Assembly: GCF_001413955.1 (NCBI RefSeq)
Contig: NZ_LCTZ01000002.1
Span: forward strand, 3,086,501-3,150,500
DNA from: Flagellimonas eckloniae
GTDB lineage: Bacteria > Bacteroidota > Bacteroidia > Flavobacteriales > Flavobacteriaceae
DNA: 64,000 nucleotides
Reading direction: 5' to 3'
Shown here: piece by piece, positions 27,035-34,454 of the stretch
Layout: the number at the start of each line of letters is the position of its first letter
Numbering within the stretch: the stretch's first letter is position 1
Notes under the pieces: generated by a model
What the model was told of the DNA's origin: nothing
Databases searched by the model: none
Seen by the model: only the letters and a program-made list of their open reading frames with translations
Position numbers and translations under genes: made by a program

Positions 27035-27105
27035 AAAAAAGGTGGAATAGCTTCCACCTTTTTTGCCCCAAATCTTACCATGAACTTAACCTACTTATGC
27101 TATGG
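27035..27105 (-). ncRNA. Putative small RNA, array copy D (first in the array)
   Basis: The core (27067-27105) matches copies B and C exactly. The terminator is a different 13-bp stem, GGTGGAA and TTCCACC (27035-27047 and 27052-27064), with loop TAGC and T-run. The upstream flank is unrelated to the other copies apart from the -7 element. Copy D lies closest to the 3' end of purF, about 100 bases from its stop codon, and is transcribed in the same direction. Confidence 0.6.
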
Positions 27106-27110
27106 CATTG

Positions 27111-27144
27111 CTAAAGTAGTTTTGACTTCTACCCAGAAAACAAA
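27111..27144 (-). promoter_or_regulatory. Promoter of sRNA copy D
   Basis: TACTTTAG (27118-27111 on the minus strand) is one base off TAnnTTTG and sits 5 bases upstream of the core, like the other copies. TTTT stretches at 27140-27137 and TTTG at 27144-27141 are candidate -33 elements (spacing 18 or 22). Confidence 0.45.
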
Positions 27145-27156
27145 AACACGGCAACA

Positions 27157-27180
27157 TGCATATTTCATCGATGAAATGCA
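27157..27180. repeat. Inverted repeat between purF and the small-RNA array
   Basis: TTTCATCGATGAAA (27163-27176) is a perfect palindrome that extends to ATTTCATC/GATGAAAT and, across a 2-base bulge, TGC/GCA. There is no clean T-run, so it is a poor terminator; it could be a protein site or an RNA hairpin at the end of purF mRNA. Confidence 0.35.
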
Positions 27181-27210
27181 CACATTAACTTTAATTTAGA
27201 TACCATAAAA

Positions 27211-29109
27211 TTAATACGCCCTTTGGTTCTTTCCTTCATAGAAATTTATGAAGGCCCTATTTACCACTCTGTTTCCACCGGGAGTTGGGTAGTTGCCTGT
27301 GAAATACCAGTCACCTAAATTTTTAGGACAGGCTTCATGCAAACTTTCAATACTTTGATAAATGATATCCACCTCGGCATTGATTCCTTTTGGACTGAGC
27401 AGCTGAGCTATTTTCTTTGAAATTTGGTTTGCAGTGAACGGGGCATAAAATTCTTTTACGTAATTCACGACCTCTTTATCCTTGGAGCCAGTTTGGGCTA
27501 GACATTTTTCGTAAATCTCTTTAATTTTTGAAGTTGTCCCATTTTCTTCATGCAATGCCTGGGCCGCTTTAAAAGCAACAAAATCCTCTAATTTGGCCAT
27601 ATCTATACCATAACAATCGGGATATCTAATTTGTGGAGCTGAGGAGACCACTATTATCTTTTTTGGAGATAACCTATCAAGAATTTTAAGGATGCTCTTT
27701 TTTAAGGTTGTCCCACGAACAATACTATCATCAATAATAACCAGGTTATCGTTTTCTTCTACCGAACCATATGAAATATCATATACATGGGCCACAAGAT
27801 CATCTCTACTACTGTCTTGGGTAATAAAAGTACGAAGCTTGGCATCCTTGATAGCTACTTTTTCTATTCGGGGCCTAACTTCGAGAATCTTATGAAGTTC
27901 TTCACCGGTAATTTTTGGACCCAATGCTAAAATTTGCTCTTCCTTTCTTTTGTTGAGATAGTTTTGCGCTTCTTTTACCATTCCAAAAAAGGAAGTTTCG
28001 GCAGTATTGGGAATAAAGGAAAATACCGTATTCGCCAAATCATCATCAATGGATTTTAAAATTTGGGGAAAGACCATTTTCCCCAACATTTTGCGCTCTT
28101 GGTAGATTTCTTTATCGCTACCTCTAGAAAAATAGATACGTTCAAAAGAACATGCTTTACGTTCTGTTGGTTCAAGTATTTCCTCTAAATGAACAGTTCC
28201 TTTTTTCTTGATAATAAGTGCATGTCCGGGATCTAATTCCTGTACCTGTTCATATTTAATATTGAAAACAGTTTGAATTACCGGTCTTTCTGATGCCACA
28301 ACCACAACCTCATCATCTTTGTAATAATAGGCGGGACGAATTCCTGCTGGATCACGTACCACAAAAGCATCACCATGCCCCAACAAACCACCAATGGTAT
28401 AGCCACCATCCCAATTCTTGGAAGCCTTGGTCAAAATTTTTGCAACATTCAGTCGCTCTGCTATTAAAGGAGAGGCTTCTCTTTTATTATACCCTTCTTT
28501 TTTTATTTGTTTGTAAAGTTTGGCAACGGCATCGTCTAAAAAATGTCCAATTTTTTCCATCACGGTAACAGTATCCGCCATTTCCTTTGGGTGCTGCCCT
28601 AACGTAATAAGGTTGTTGAAAAGTTCATCAACATTGGTCAAATTAAAATTACCTGCAACGATAAGGTTTCGGTGCATCCAATTGTTTTGTCTTAAAAAAG
28701 GATGAACGCTTTCGATACTATTTTTTCCAAAAGTGCCATATCTAACATGTCCCATCAATAATTCACCTATATAGGGAATGTTCTTTTTTTGAAAAGCTAC
28801 ATTGTCCAAATATTCTGGATGCTGATCAAGTGAAGTGTTGATACGATCATTGATCTGTGCGAATATGTCCTGTATAGGTTGCTGTTTTGCAGAACGCACT
28901 CTACTCATGTAGCGCTCACCAGGATCCATATCTAGTTTTATACTTGCGAAACCAGCACCATCTTGACCTCTATTGTGCTGTTTTTCCATCATCAGGTACA
29001 TTTTGTTTACGCCATAGAAAGCTGTACCATATTTTTCTTTGTAGTACTCCAGAGGTTTAAGCAAACGGATCAGTGATATTCCGCATTCGTGCTTAATCGC
29101 ATCACTCAT
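27211..29109 (-). CDS. purF: Amidophosphoribosyltransferase, long Bacteroidota form
   Basis: The 632-residue protein has a class II glutamine amidotransferase domain. The nucleophile is Cys9 (HECGISLI) after a short propeptide, and GHVRYGTFG and NRGQDGAGF are glutaminase motifs. The phosphoribosyltransferase domain carries the PRPP loop VIIDDSIVRGTTL. It makes 5-phosphoribosylamine, the committed step of purine synthesis. At 632 residues it is longer than the usual 470-500, a form I associate with Bacteroidota. The gene follows the PfkB kinase gene after a terminator-like hairpin, and purN lies two genes further upstream. Confidence 0.9.
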   Translation of the reverse strand: MSDAIKHECGISLIRLLKPLEYYKEKYGTAFYGVNKMYLMMEKQHNRGQDGAGFASIKLDMDPGERYMSRVRSAKQQPIQDIFAQINDRINTSLDQHPEYLDNVAFQKKNIPYIGELLMGHVRYGTFGKNSIESVHPFLRQNNWMHRNLIVAGNFNLTNVDELFNNLITLGQHPKEMADTVTVMEKIGHFLDDAVAKLYKQIKKEGYNKREASPLIAERLNVAKILTKASKNWDGGYTIGGLLGHGDAFVVRDPAGIRPAYYYKDDEVVVVASERPVIQTVFNIKYEQVQELDPGHALIIKKKGTVHLEEILEPTERKACSFERIYFSRGSDKEIYQERKMLGKMVFPQILKSIDDDLANTVFSFIPNTAETSFFGMVKEAQNYLNKRKEEQILALGPKITGEELHKILEVRPRIEKVAIKDAKLRTFITQDSSRDDLVAHVYDISYGSVEENDNLVIIDDSIVRGTTLKKSILKILDRLSPKKIIVVSSAPQIRYPDCYGIDMAKLEDFVAFKAAQALHEENGTTSKIKEIYEKCLAQTGSKDKEVVNYVKEFYAPFTANQISKKIAQLLSPKGINAEVDIIYQSIESLHEACPKNLGDWYFTGNYPTPGGNRVVNRAFINFYEGKNQRAY

Positions 29110-29122
29110 AACTAAATAAAAT

Positions 29123-29148
29123 AAAAAAGCCCTAAAATAGTTCAGGGC
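29123..29148 (-). terminator. Terminator between the PfkB kinase gene and purF
   Basis: On the minus strand GCCCTGAA pairs with TTTAGGGC (one G:T pair) and is followed by a run of six T residues. It lies in the 45-base gap, so purF may need its own promoter or rely on partial readthrough. Confidence 0.6.
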
Positions 29149-29154
29149 AGATAT

Positions 29155-30081
29155 TTATGTTAATTCAATATTGAATTGTGTCAATTCCTTAAACTGTAAT
29201 AAACGTTTGTCAACCTCATCCTTTTGAAGTTCCAACATTCGTTCTGTTCCAAAACGCTCCACGCAAAATGAAGCTAGATTAGAACCATGGATAATGGCGT
29301 TCTTTATACTTTCAAAAGAAAGATTTTTAGTCTGTGCCAAATACCCTGCAAATCCACCTGCAAATGTATCTCCTGCCCCGGTTGGATCAAAAACTTCCTC
29401 TAAAGGAAGTGCGGGAGCAAAGAAAACATGTTCATTATGAAATAAAAGGGCTCCATGTTCACCTTTTTTGATAACTACATATTTAGGCCCCATTTGCTGT
29501 ATTTTGGCAGCAGCTTTCACCAATGAATACTCACTCGTCAATTGGCGAGCTTCTTCATCATTAATTGTAATTATGTCAATATGCTTTATTACGTCGATTA
29601 ACTCTTCCCATGTATTGTCCATCCAAAAATTCATGGTATCTAAAATGATGAGTTTCGGTCGTTCTTTCATTTGGTTAATTACACCCATTTGGATACTTGG
29701 ATGTAAATTTCCGAGCATAACCACATCGGCATCTTTGAAGTTTTCTGGAACAATAGGATTAAAATCACCCAAGGTATTAAGTTCGGTAACAAGGGTGTCC
29801 CTAGAGTTTAGGTCATTATGGTATTTTCCCTTCCAATAAAAAGTCTTACCTCCTTTTACTATATCAACACCGGTGATATCTATGTTTCGGTCTGTTAATA
29901 TATCTAGATAATCTTGGGGAAAATCCTCCCCAACAACAGAAACTACAGCGGAATCTACTTTAAACTGATTTGCTGCCAAGCTTATAAATGTGGCCGCACC
30001 TCCCAAAATCTTACCTGTCTTGCCAAAAGGAGTTTCAATTTCGTCGAAAGCCATACTCCCAACAATAAGCAATTTGCCCAT
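29155..30081 (-). CDS. PfkB-family carbohydrate or nucleoside kinase
   Basis: The 308-residue ribokinase-family protein begins LLIVGSMAFDEIETPFG and ends with DPTGAGDTFAGGF, where Asp238 is the probable catalytic base. It lacks a signal peptide. It lies among purine genes (purF downstream, RNase H and purN upstream), so a ribose, nucleoside or related kinase is plausible, but PfkB specificity cannot be read from the motifs. Two other PfkB proteins in the window (5314-6267 and 59149-60093) are not close to it. Confidence 0.82.
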   Translation of the reverse strand: MGKLLIVGSMAFDEIETPFGKTGKILGGAATFISLAANQFKVDSAVVSVVGEDFPQDYLDILTDRNIDITGVDIVKGGKTFYWKGKYHNDLNSRDTLVTELNTLGDFNPIVPENFKDADVVMLGNLHPSIQMGVINQMKERPKLIILDTMNFWMDNTWEELIDVIKHIDIITINDEEARQLTSEYSLVKAAAKIQQMGPKYVVIKKGEHGALLFHNEHVFFAPALPLEEVFDPTGAGDTFAGGFAGYLAQTKNLSFESIKNAIIHGSNLASFCVERFGTERMLELQKDEVDKRLLQFKELTQFNIELT

Positions 30082-30178
30082 TCATGTAATTTTGGTGCAA
30101 ATATACACTTACATATTCCATTTAGCACAACAGATAATACAATTAAGGGAAAGAGGATTCAATTGTGCAAAATCTAAC

Positions 30179-30814
30179 CTACTTTCTTCCAAAATCCGCA
30201 GGAATTTCTCCCCATGCCTTGGTCTCCCATTTGGCAATTGGGGTATCGTATGTATTTTGGTTTAACCACTCCTCGGCACGTTGAATGAGTTCAAAAAGTG
30301 TTTTGTTTTTTGAATTTTTTTTCAACTTGGTACCACATTTTTTCTTTCGTACCCAACCCATTGCAATTCTGGAATCGGAATAAAGAACACGTGTGCTCTT
30401 GTTGTTTTTAAGAAAAGCCAGCCCGTGCACAAGAGCTAAGAACTCTCCTATATTATTAGTTCCTTCTTCAAAAGGGCCTTGTTTGAATAGTTTTTTTTTG
30501 GTTTTGGTATCCACCCCTTGGTATTCCATTTTTCCAGGGTTGCCACTTGAAGCGGCATCTACCGAAATAGAGTTGTAATTTGGTTCCCCAATTTTCAATA
30601 ATTCCTCTGCTGACAGTTCTTTTTTGCCTTTGGATTTCCCCTTATACTCTAAATAATTACTGTTGAAAGCCTTTTTGGCTTCTGCAAAGTCCTGAAAAGA
30701 TTTATACTGTGCCCCCTTGAAACCTTTTATTTGTGCTTTACAATCATCCCACGATTCATAAATACCGGGGTGCTTACCTTTCCAAACAACATAAAACTTT
30801 CGCTTAGTCCCCAT
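30179..30814 (-). CDS. Ribonuclease HI with N-terminal viroplasmin (hybrid-binding) domain
   Basis: The 211-residue protein begins with a Caulimovirus-viroplasmin/RNase H1 hybrid-binding domain (KFYVVWKGKHPGIYESW, about residues 6-50). The RNase H fold (about 80-211) has all four acidic residues in place: Asp86 (SVDAAS), Glu124 (NIGEF), Asp147 (YSDSR) and Asp207 (PADFG). It degrades RNA in RNA:DNA hybrids, such as primers and R-loops. Its start overlaps the end of purN by 11 bases, which points to coupled translation. Confidence 0.88.
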   Translation of the reverse strand: MGTKRKFYVVWKGKHPGIYESWDDCKAQIKGFKGAQYKSFQDFAEAKKAFNSNYLEYKGKSKGKKELSAEELLKIGEPNYNSISVDAASSGNPGKMEYQGVDTKTKKKLFKQGPFEEGTNNIGEFLALVHGLAFLKNNKSTRVLYSDSRIAMGWVRKKKCGTKLKKNSKNKTLFELIQRAEEWLNQNTYDTPIAKWETKAWGEIPADFGRK

Positions 30815-31379
30815 CTTTCAAAAGAAGTTTTTCAATCACCTTAGGAAAATGTTCATATTCCAATTGATGCACCTTTTCAGCTATGGAATTTGCATCATCA
30901 GATGGTGCAACCTTTGTTTTGGCCTGAAAGATAATAGCACCTTCATCATAATTTTGGTTTACGTAGTGAATGGTAATGCCTGTTTCAGAATCAGCATTGT
31001 CTTTTACGGATTGATGGACTTTGGAACCGTACATGCCCTTTCCACCATATTTGGGAAGCAATGCAGGATGTATGTTAATAATGTTATTCGGGAAAACATT
31101 TAATAAAGAAGTAGGGATTTTCCATAAAAACCCTGCTAAAACAATTAAATCGGGATTTAGGGAGGTAAGCAGCTGGATTACACCATCAGAATCGGAAAAA
31201 GCAGTTCGGTTAAAATAAAAAGCAGGGACTTTTAATCTTTCGCAACGCTCCAATACTGCAGCATTTTTTTTGTTGGTAAGTACTGCGGAAACATGAACCC
31301 GACTATCATCTTTAAAAAAAGAAATGATATTTTCTGCATTAGAACCACTGCCCGAGGCTAGGATTACGATTCGTTTCAT
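30804..31379 (-). CDS. purN: Phosphoribosylglycinamide formyltransferase
   Basis: The 191-residue protein has the GART signature: ILASGSGSNAENI at the N-terminus, INIHPALLPKYGGKGMYG with catalytic Asn102 and His104, and YDEGAII with Asp145. It transfers a formyl group from 10-formyltetrahydrofolate in the third step of purine synthesis. It is divergent from acpP, with 162 bases between them. The gene is first in a run purN-rnhA-pfkB-purF. Confidence 0.93.
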   Translation of the reverse strand: MKRIVILASGSGSNAENIISFFKDDSRVHVSAVLTNKKNAAVLERCERLKVPAFYFNRTAFSDSDGVIQLLTSLNPDLIVLAGFLWKIPTSLLNVFPNNIINIHPALLPKYGGKGMYGSKVHQSVKDNADSETGITIHYVNQNYDEGAIIFQAKTKVAPSDDANSIAEKVHQLEYEHFPKVIEKLLLKDGD

Positions 31380-31501
31380 TTTGGGACTTCTATGATTGAT
31401 TGTGAGCCTATTTTATAGGGCTAAAGTAATATACTGGAACATAAGATGTTTAATTTGAAGCACATTTTATCGACAAATGGTGTATTTAATCCAAAGTTTT
31501 A

Positions 31502-31509
31502 TATTTTTG
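31502..31509 (+). promoter_or_regulatory. Candidate -7 element of the acpP promoter
   Basis: TATTTTTG matches TAnnTTTG and ends 32 bases before the acpP ATG. I find no TTTG at the expected -33 position, so only half of the promoter is supported. Confidence 0.4.
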
Positions 31510-31541
31510 CCAACGATTAAATTTTTAAAACCGAAATAATT

Positions 31542-31775
31542 ATGTCAGACATTGCATCAAGAGTAAAAGCTATCATCGTTGATAAACTAGGTGTAGATGA
31601 AAATGAAGTAGTAGCGGAAGCTAGCTTTACCAATGATTTAGGCGCGGATTCCTTGGATACTGTTGAACTTATCATGGAGTTTGAAAAAGAATTTGACATT
31701 CAAATTCCTGATGATCAGGCAGAAAACATTGCAACTGTTGGCCAGGCCATAAGCTATATAGAAGAAGCTAAGTAA
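31542..31775 (+). CDS. acpP: Acyl carrier protein
   Basis: The 77-residue acidic protein has the DSL motif (Asp36-Ser37-Leu38). Ser37 carries the 4'-phosphopantetheine arm. It shuttles growing acyl chains in type II fatty-acid synthesis. fabF follows 100 bases later, and a strong palindromic terminator lies in the gap, so acpP can be expressed far above fabF, as is usual for this abundant protein. Confidence 0.97.
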   Translation: MSDIASRVKAIIVDKLGVDENEVVAEASFTNDLGADSLDTVELIMEFEKEFDIQIPDDQAENIATVGQAISYIEEAK

Positions 31776-31801
31776 TCTTATGATTTCTTACTAAAGATTT
31801 T

Positions 31802-31843
31802 AAATTATCCATGTGATGATCATCACATGGATAATTTTTTTTT
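31802..31843 (+). terminator. Perfect 36-base palindromic terminator after acpP
   Basis: Bases 31802-31837 form an exact palindrome centred on GATC (arm AATTATCCATGTGATGA), followed by a T-run to 31843. It probably ends most acpP transcripts, with limited readthrough into fabF. Confidence 0.82.
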
Positions 31844-31875
31844 AATTTAGGTTCTAAAGGTTAAAAAATAGTTCA

Positions 31876-33126
31876 ATGCAGTTAAAGCGAGTAGTAGTTA
31901 CCGGAATGGGTGCGTTAACACCCATTGGGAACAATTTAGAGGCTTATTGGGAAGGACTAAAGAACGGTAAAAGTGGTTGTGCGCCCATAACCTATTTTGA
32001 TACGGAAAAGTTCAAGACCAAATTTGCCTGTGAACTCAAAGACTATAACCCAGAAGACTTTTTTGATAGAAAGTTTGCGAGGAAGCTGGATAGGTTTGCT
32101 CAATATGCGTTGGTTTCTTCAGATGAAGCTATAGCGCATTCTGGAATTAACTTGGATGAGATAAATAAATTACGGGTAGGCGTTATTTGGGGAGCAGGAA
32201 TTGGAGGGCTGGAAACTTTTCAGCAAGAAGTTTTAAACTTTGCTGATGGAGATGGAACACCAAGGTTTAATCCATTCTTTATTCCAAAAATGATTGCAGA
32301 TATAGCACCAGCCAATATTTCCATAAAGCACGGATTCATGGGGCCAAATTACACAACGGTCTCTGCATGTGCATCTTCTGCAAACGCTATGTTCGATGCG
32401 CTAAACTCGATTCGTTTAGGATATTGTGATGTCATTGTTACAGGTGGAAGTGAAGCAGCGGTTACTATTGCTGGAATGGGCGGTTTTAATGCCATGCATG
32501 CATTATCTACCAGAAACGAAAGTCCGGAAACAGCTTCAAGACCTTTTGATGGAACCAGGGATGGGTTTGTTTTAGGAGAAGGCGCAGGGGCTTTGATTTT
32601 GGAAGAATATGAGCATGCCAAAGCTAGGGGTGCAAAAATATACGCTGAAGTTTTAGGTGGAGGATTGTCAAGCGATGCACACCACATGACCGCTCCACAC
32701 CCAGAAGGTATTGGTGTTGTTGAAGTAATGAAGAATTGCTTGGAAAATGCAGGACTGAAACCAGAAGATGTTGACCATATAAATACTCATGGAACTTCCA
32801 CACCTTTAGGAGATGTGGCCGAACTTAAAGCCATTTCCAAAGTTTTTGGAGATCACGCCAAGAATATCAATATCAATTCTACAAAATCCATGACCGGTCA
32901 CTTATTGGGTGCTGCAGGAGCCATTGAAGCCATCGCTTCCATATTGGCAATGGAAAATAGTATTGTTCCACCTACCATAAACCATGGTACGGTAGATGAA
33001 AATATAGATGCATCGCTTAACTTGACCTTAAATAAGGCGCAAGAGCGAGAAGTGAATATAGCCATGAGTAACACCTTTGGTTTTGGAGGTCACAACGCAT
33101 GTGTTTTGTTCAAAAAAATAGAGTAG
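31876..33126 (+). CDS. fabF: Beta-ketoacyl-ACP synthase II
   Basis: The 416-residue thiolase-fold enzyme has the Cys-His-His triad: Cys165 in VSACASSAN, His305 in NTHGTSTP and His342 in SMTGHLLGAAG. The length and motifs match FabF rather than FabB or FabH. It elongates acyl-ACP with malonyl-ACP. It sits between acpP and rnc, the common acpP-fabF-rnc arrangement, and is 11 bases from rnc. Confidence 0.95.
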   Translation: MQLKRVVVTGMGALTPIGNNLEAYWEGLKNGKSGCAPITYFDTEKFKTKFACELKDYNPEDFFDRKFARKLDRFAQYALVSSDEAIAHSGINLDEINKLRVGVIWGAGIGGLETFQQEVLNFADGDGTPRFNPFFIPKMIADIAPANISIKHGFMGPNYTTVSACASSANAMFDALNSIRLGYCDVIVTGGSEAAVTIAGMGGFNAMHALSTRNESPETASRPFDGTRDGFVLGEGAGALILEEYEHAKARGAKIYAEVLGGGLSSDAHHMTAPHPEGIGVVEVMKNCLENAGLKPEDVDHINTHGTSTPLGDVAELKAISKVFGDHAKNININSTKSMTGHLLGAAGAIEAIASILAMENSIVPPTINHGTVDENIDASLNLTLNKAQEREVNIAMSNTFGFGGHNACVLFKKIE

Positions 33127-33137
33127 TTTTATAGCAG

Positions 33138-33881
33138 ATGAAATTTTCTACCAAAATATTCAATTCCCCTCCTAAAATGGATGGGGATTTTTTTTTGGGA
33201 ATAAAAAGAATTTTAGGCTTTAAGCCCAAAGACATAGAAATTTATAAAAAAGCCTTTTTGCACCGTTCCGTAAATAAAAGGGATGCGGATGGGAATCCTA
33301 TGAATTATGAGCGCCTTGAATTCTTAGGGGATGCCATGTTGGGAACAATAATTTCAAAACACTTATACAGTGAGGTCCCAGAGGGAGATGAAGGATATTT
33401 GACCAAGATGCGCTCCAAGATTGTAAGCCGTAAACACTTAAATGAATTGGGAAAAGATTTGGACCTTCTTCGATTTGTGGAAAGTAGGATTCCCAAATCA
33501 CATTTTGGGGAAAACATTCATGGAAATGTTTTTGAAGCCTTGGTGGGAGCAATTTATTTGGACAAAGGTTACCCCTATTGTGAGAAGTTTATCAATGATC
33601 GAGTCATAGAGCCCTATGTTGACATTGAACAATTGGAAGGGAGGGTCATCAGTTATAAAAGTTTGGTTATAGAATGGTGTCAAAAACAAAAAAAGACATT
33701 CAATTATAGTGTTTATGAGGACACCGGGAAAGATGAATTAAAGCATTTTGCAGTGAAGCTGACCATTGCTGATAAAATGATGGCAAAGGCAAGGGCTACC
33801 TCCAAAAAAAAGGCAGAAGAAAAAGCCTCCAGAAGAGCATACTTTGCATTACAGAGCAAAATTGAAAGCCAACAACTTTAA
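33138..33881 (+). CDS. rnc: Ribonuclease III
   Basis: The 247-residue protein has the RNase III signature NYERLEFLGDAML (residues 56-68, with acidic residues Glu61 and Asp65) and the second catalytic segment VFEALVGAIYLDKG (Glu133). A C-terminal double-stranded-RNA-binding domain (about 170-243) ends in KKKAEEKASRRA. It processes rRNA and other structured RNAs, and would be a candidate to act on any sRNA duplexes formed by the array at 26407-27105. It follows fabF by 11 bases. Confidence 0.95.
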   Translation: MKFSTKIFNSPPKMDGDFFLGIKRILGFKPKDIEIYKKAFLHRSVNKRDADGNPMNYERLEFLGDAMLGTIISKHLYSEVPEGDEGYLTKMRSKIVSRKHLNELGKDLDLLRFVESRIPKSHFGENIHGNVFEALVGAIYLDKGYPYCEKFINDRVIEPYVDIEQLEGRVISYKSLVIEWCQKQKKTFNYSVYEDTGKDELKHFAVKLTIADKMMAKARATSKKKAEEKASRRAYFALQSKIESQQL

Positions 33882-33987
33882 ATAAAAGTAAACTCTAACG
33901 TTTTCGTAAGGTTCCAAGACCGTATTGTTTTATTTCAACTAGGCGGAGAAGCGTATTAGGTTTATATTTACATTTCGTGTTATAGCC

Positions 33988-34452
33988 ATGTCAACCACAC
34001 ACAAAATATCAATAGACTTTTATGACGATAATTTTCAGCTTATTGCAATACATAGCAGTTTGGAAGATTATGCCATTACCTATGCTATAAATTTTAATTG
34101 TGGTTTACATTTAAGACGAAGTGGGAAAGATTTGGAAGTGAACCAAAATCTATCATTTTCTACATTCGTGTGGGATGATGGTATAAGTGATACCTCATGG
34201 GTTCTCATTTCCAACAAATGTACCGTGGAAATACCAATACGTTCTGAGGGTCTATTCGGAAACAATACTTCTTTAAGCACAAATCATTTAATCAAAGAGC
34301 GAAAAGAAGTGGATTATTTTTTGAAGATTGATGGAGAAGATGAGACCCTTATTCAGAACCACGTAAAATTTATTAATTCCATTTCTGGTGTTATCACTGC
34401 TTATCCAGTGGAAACAAGAACCTTAAAATCAAAAAGAAACTTAATCTTTTAG
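33988..34452 (+). CDS. IPExxxVDY-family-like protein of unknown function
   Basis: The 154-residue soluble protein contains ERKEVDYFLKIDGE, matching the VDYFLKI half of the IPExxxVDY family common in Flavobacteriia. The leading IPE is not conserved here (LIKERKEVDY). No catalytic motif is evident. It lies between rnc (106 bases upstream) and pyk (2 bases downstream), a typical position for this family. Its function is unknown. Tight coupling to pyk suggests a role linked to central metabolism, but that is speculation. Confidence 0.75.
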   Translation: MSTTHKISIDFYDDNFQLIAIHSSLEDYAITYAINFNCGLHLRRSGKDLEVNQNLSFSTFVWDDGISDTSWVLISNKCTVEIPIRSEGLFGNNTSLSTNHLIKERKEVDYFLKIDGEDETLIQNHVKFINSISGVITAYPVETRTLKSKRNLIF

Positions 34453-34454
34453 CA

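Noticed and set aside
26638..27071. Two similar minus-strand reading frames of 74 and 71 codons as protein genes
   Set aside because: They run through the small-RNA core, terminator and promoter; their similarity follows from the 218-base duplication. Their N-termini start differently, and the composition is not protein-like.
26407..27105. CRISPR array
   Set aside because: Repeats are 192-219 bases apart, the intervening segments of copies B and C are similar to each other, and each unit carries a promoter and terminator rather than a short spacer. There are no cas genes nearby.
27157..27180. Terminator of purF
   Set aside because: The palindrome is AT-rich and not followed by a clean T-run. 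The first good terminator on the minus strand is that of copy D at 27035-27064.
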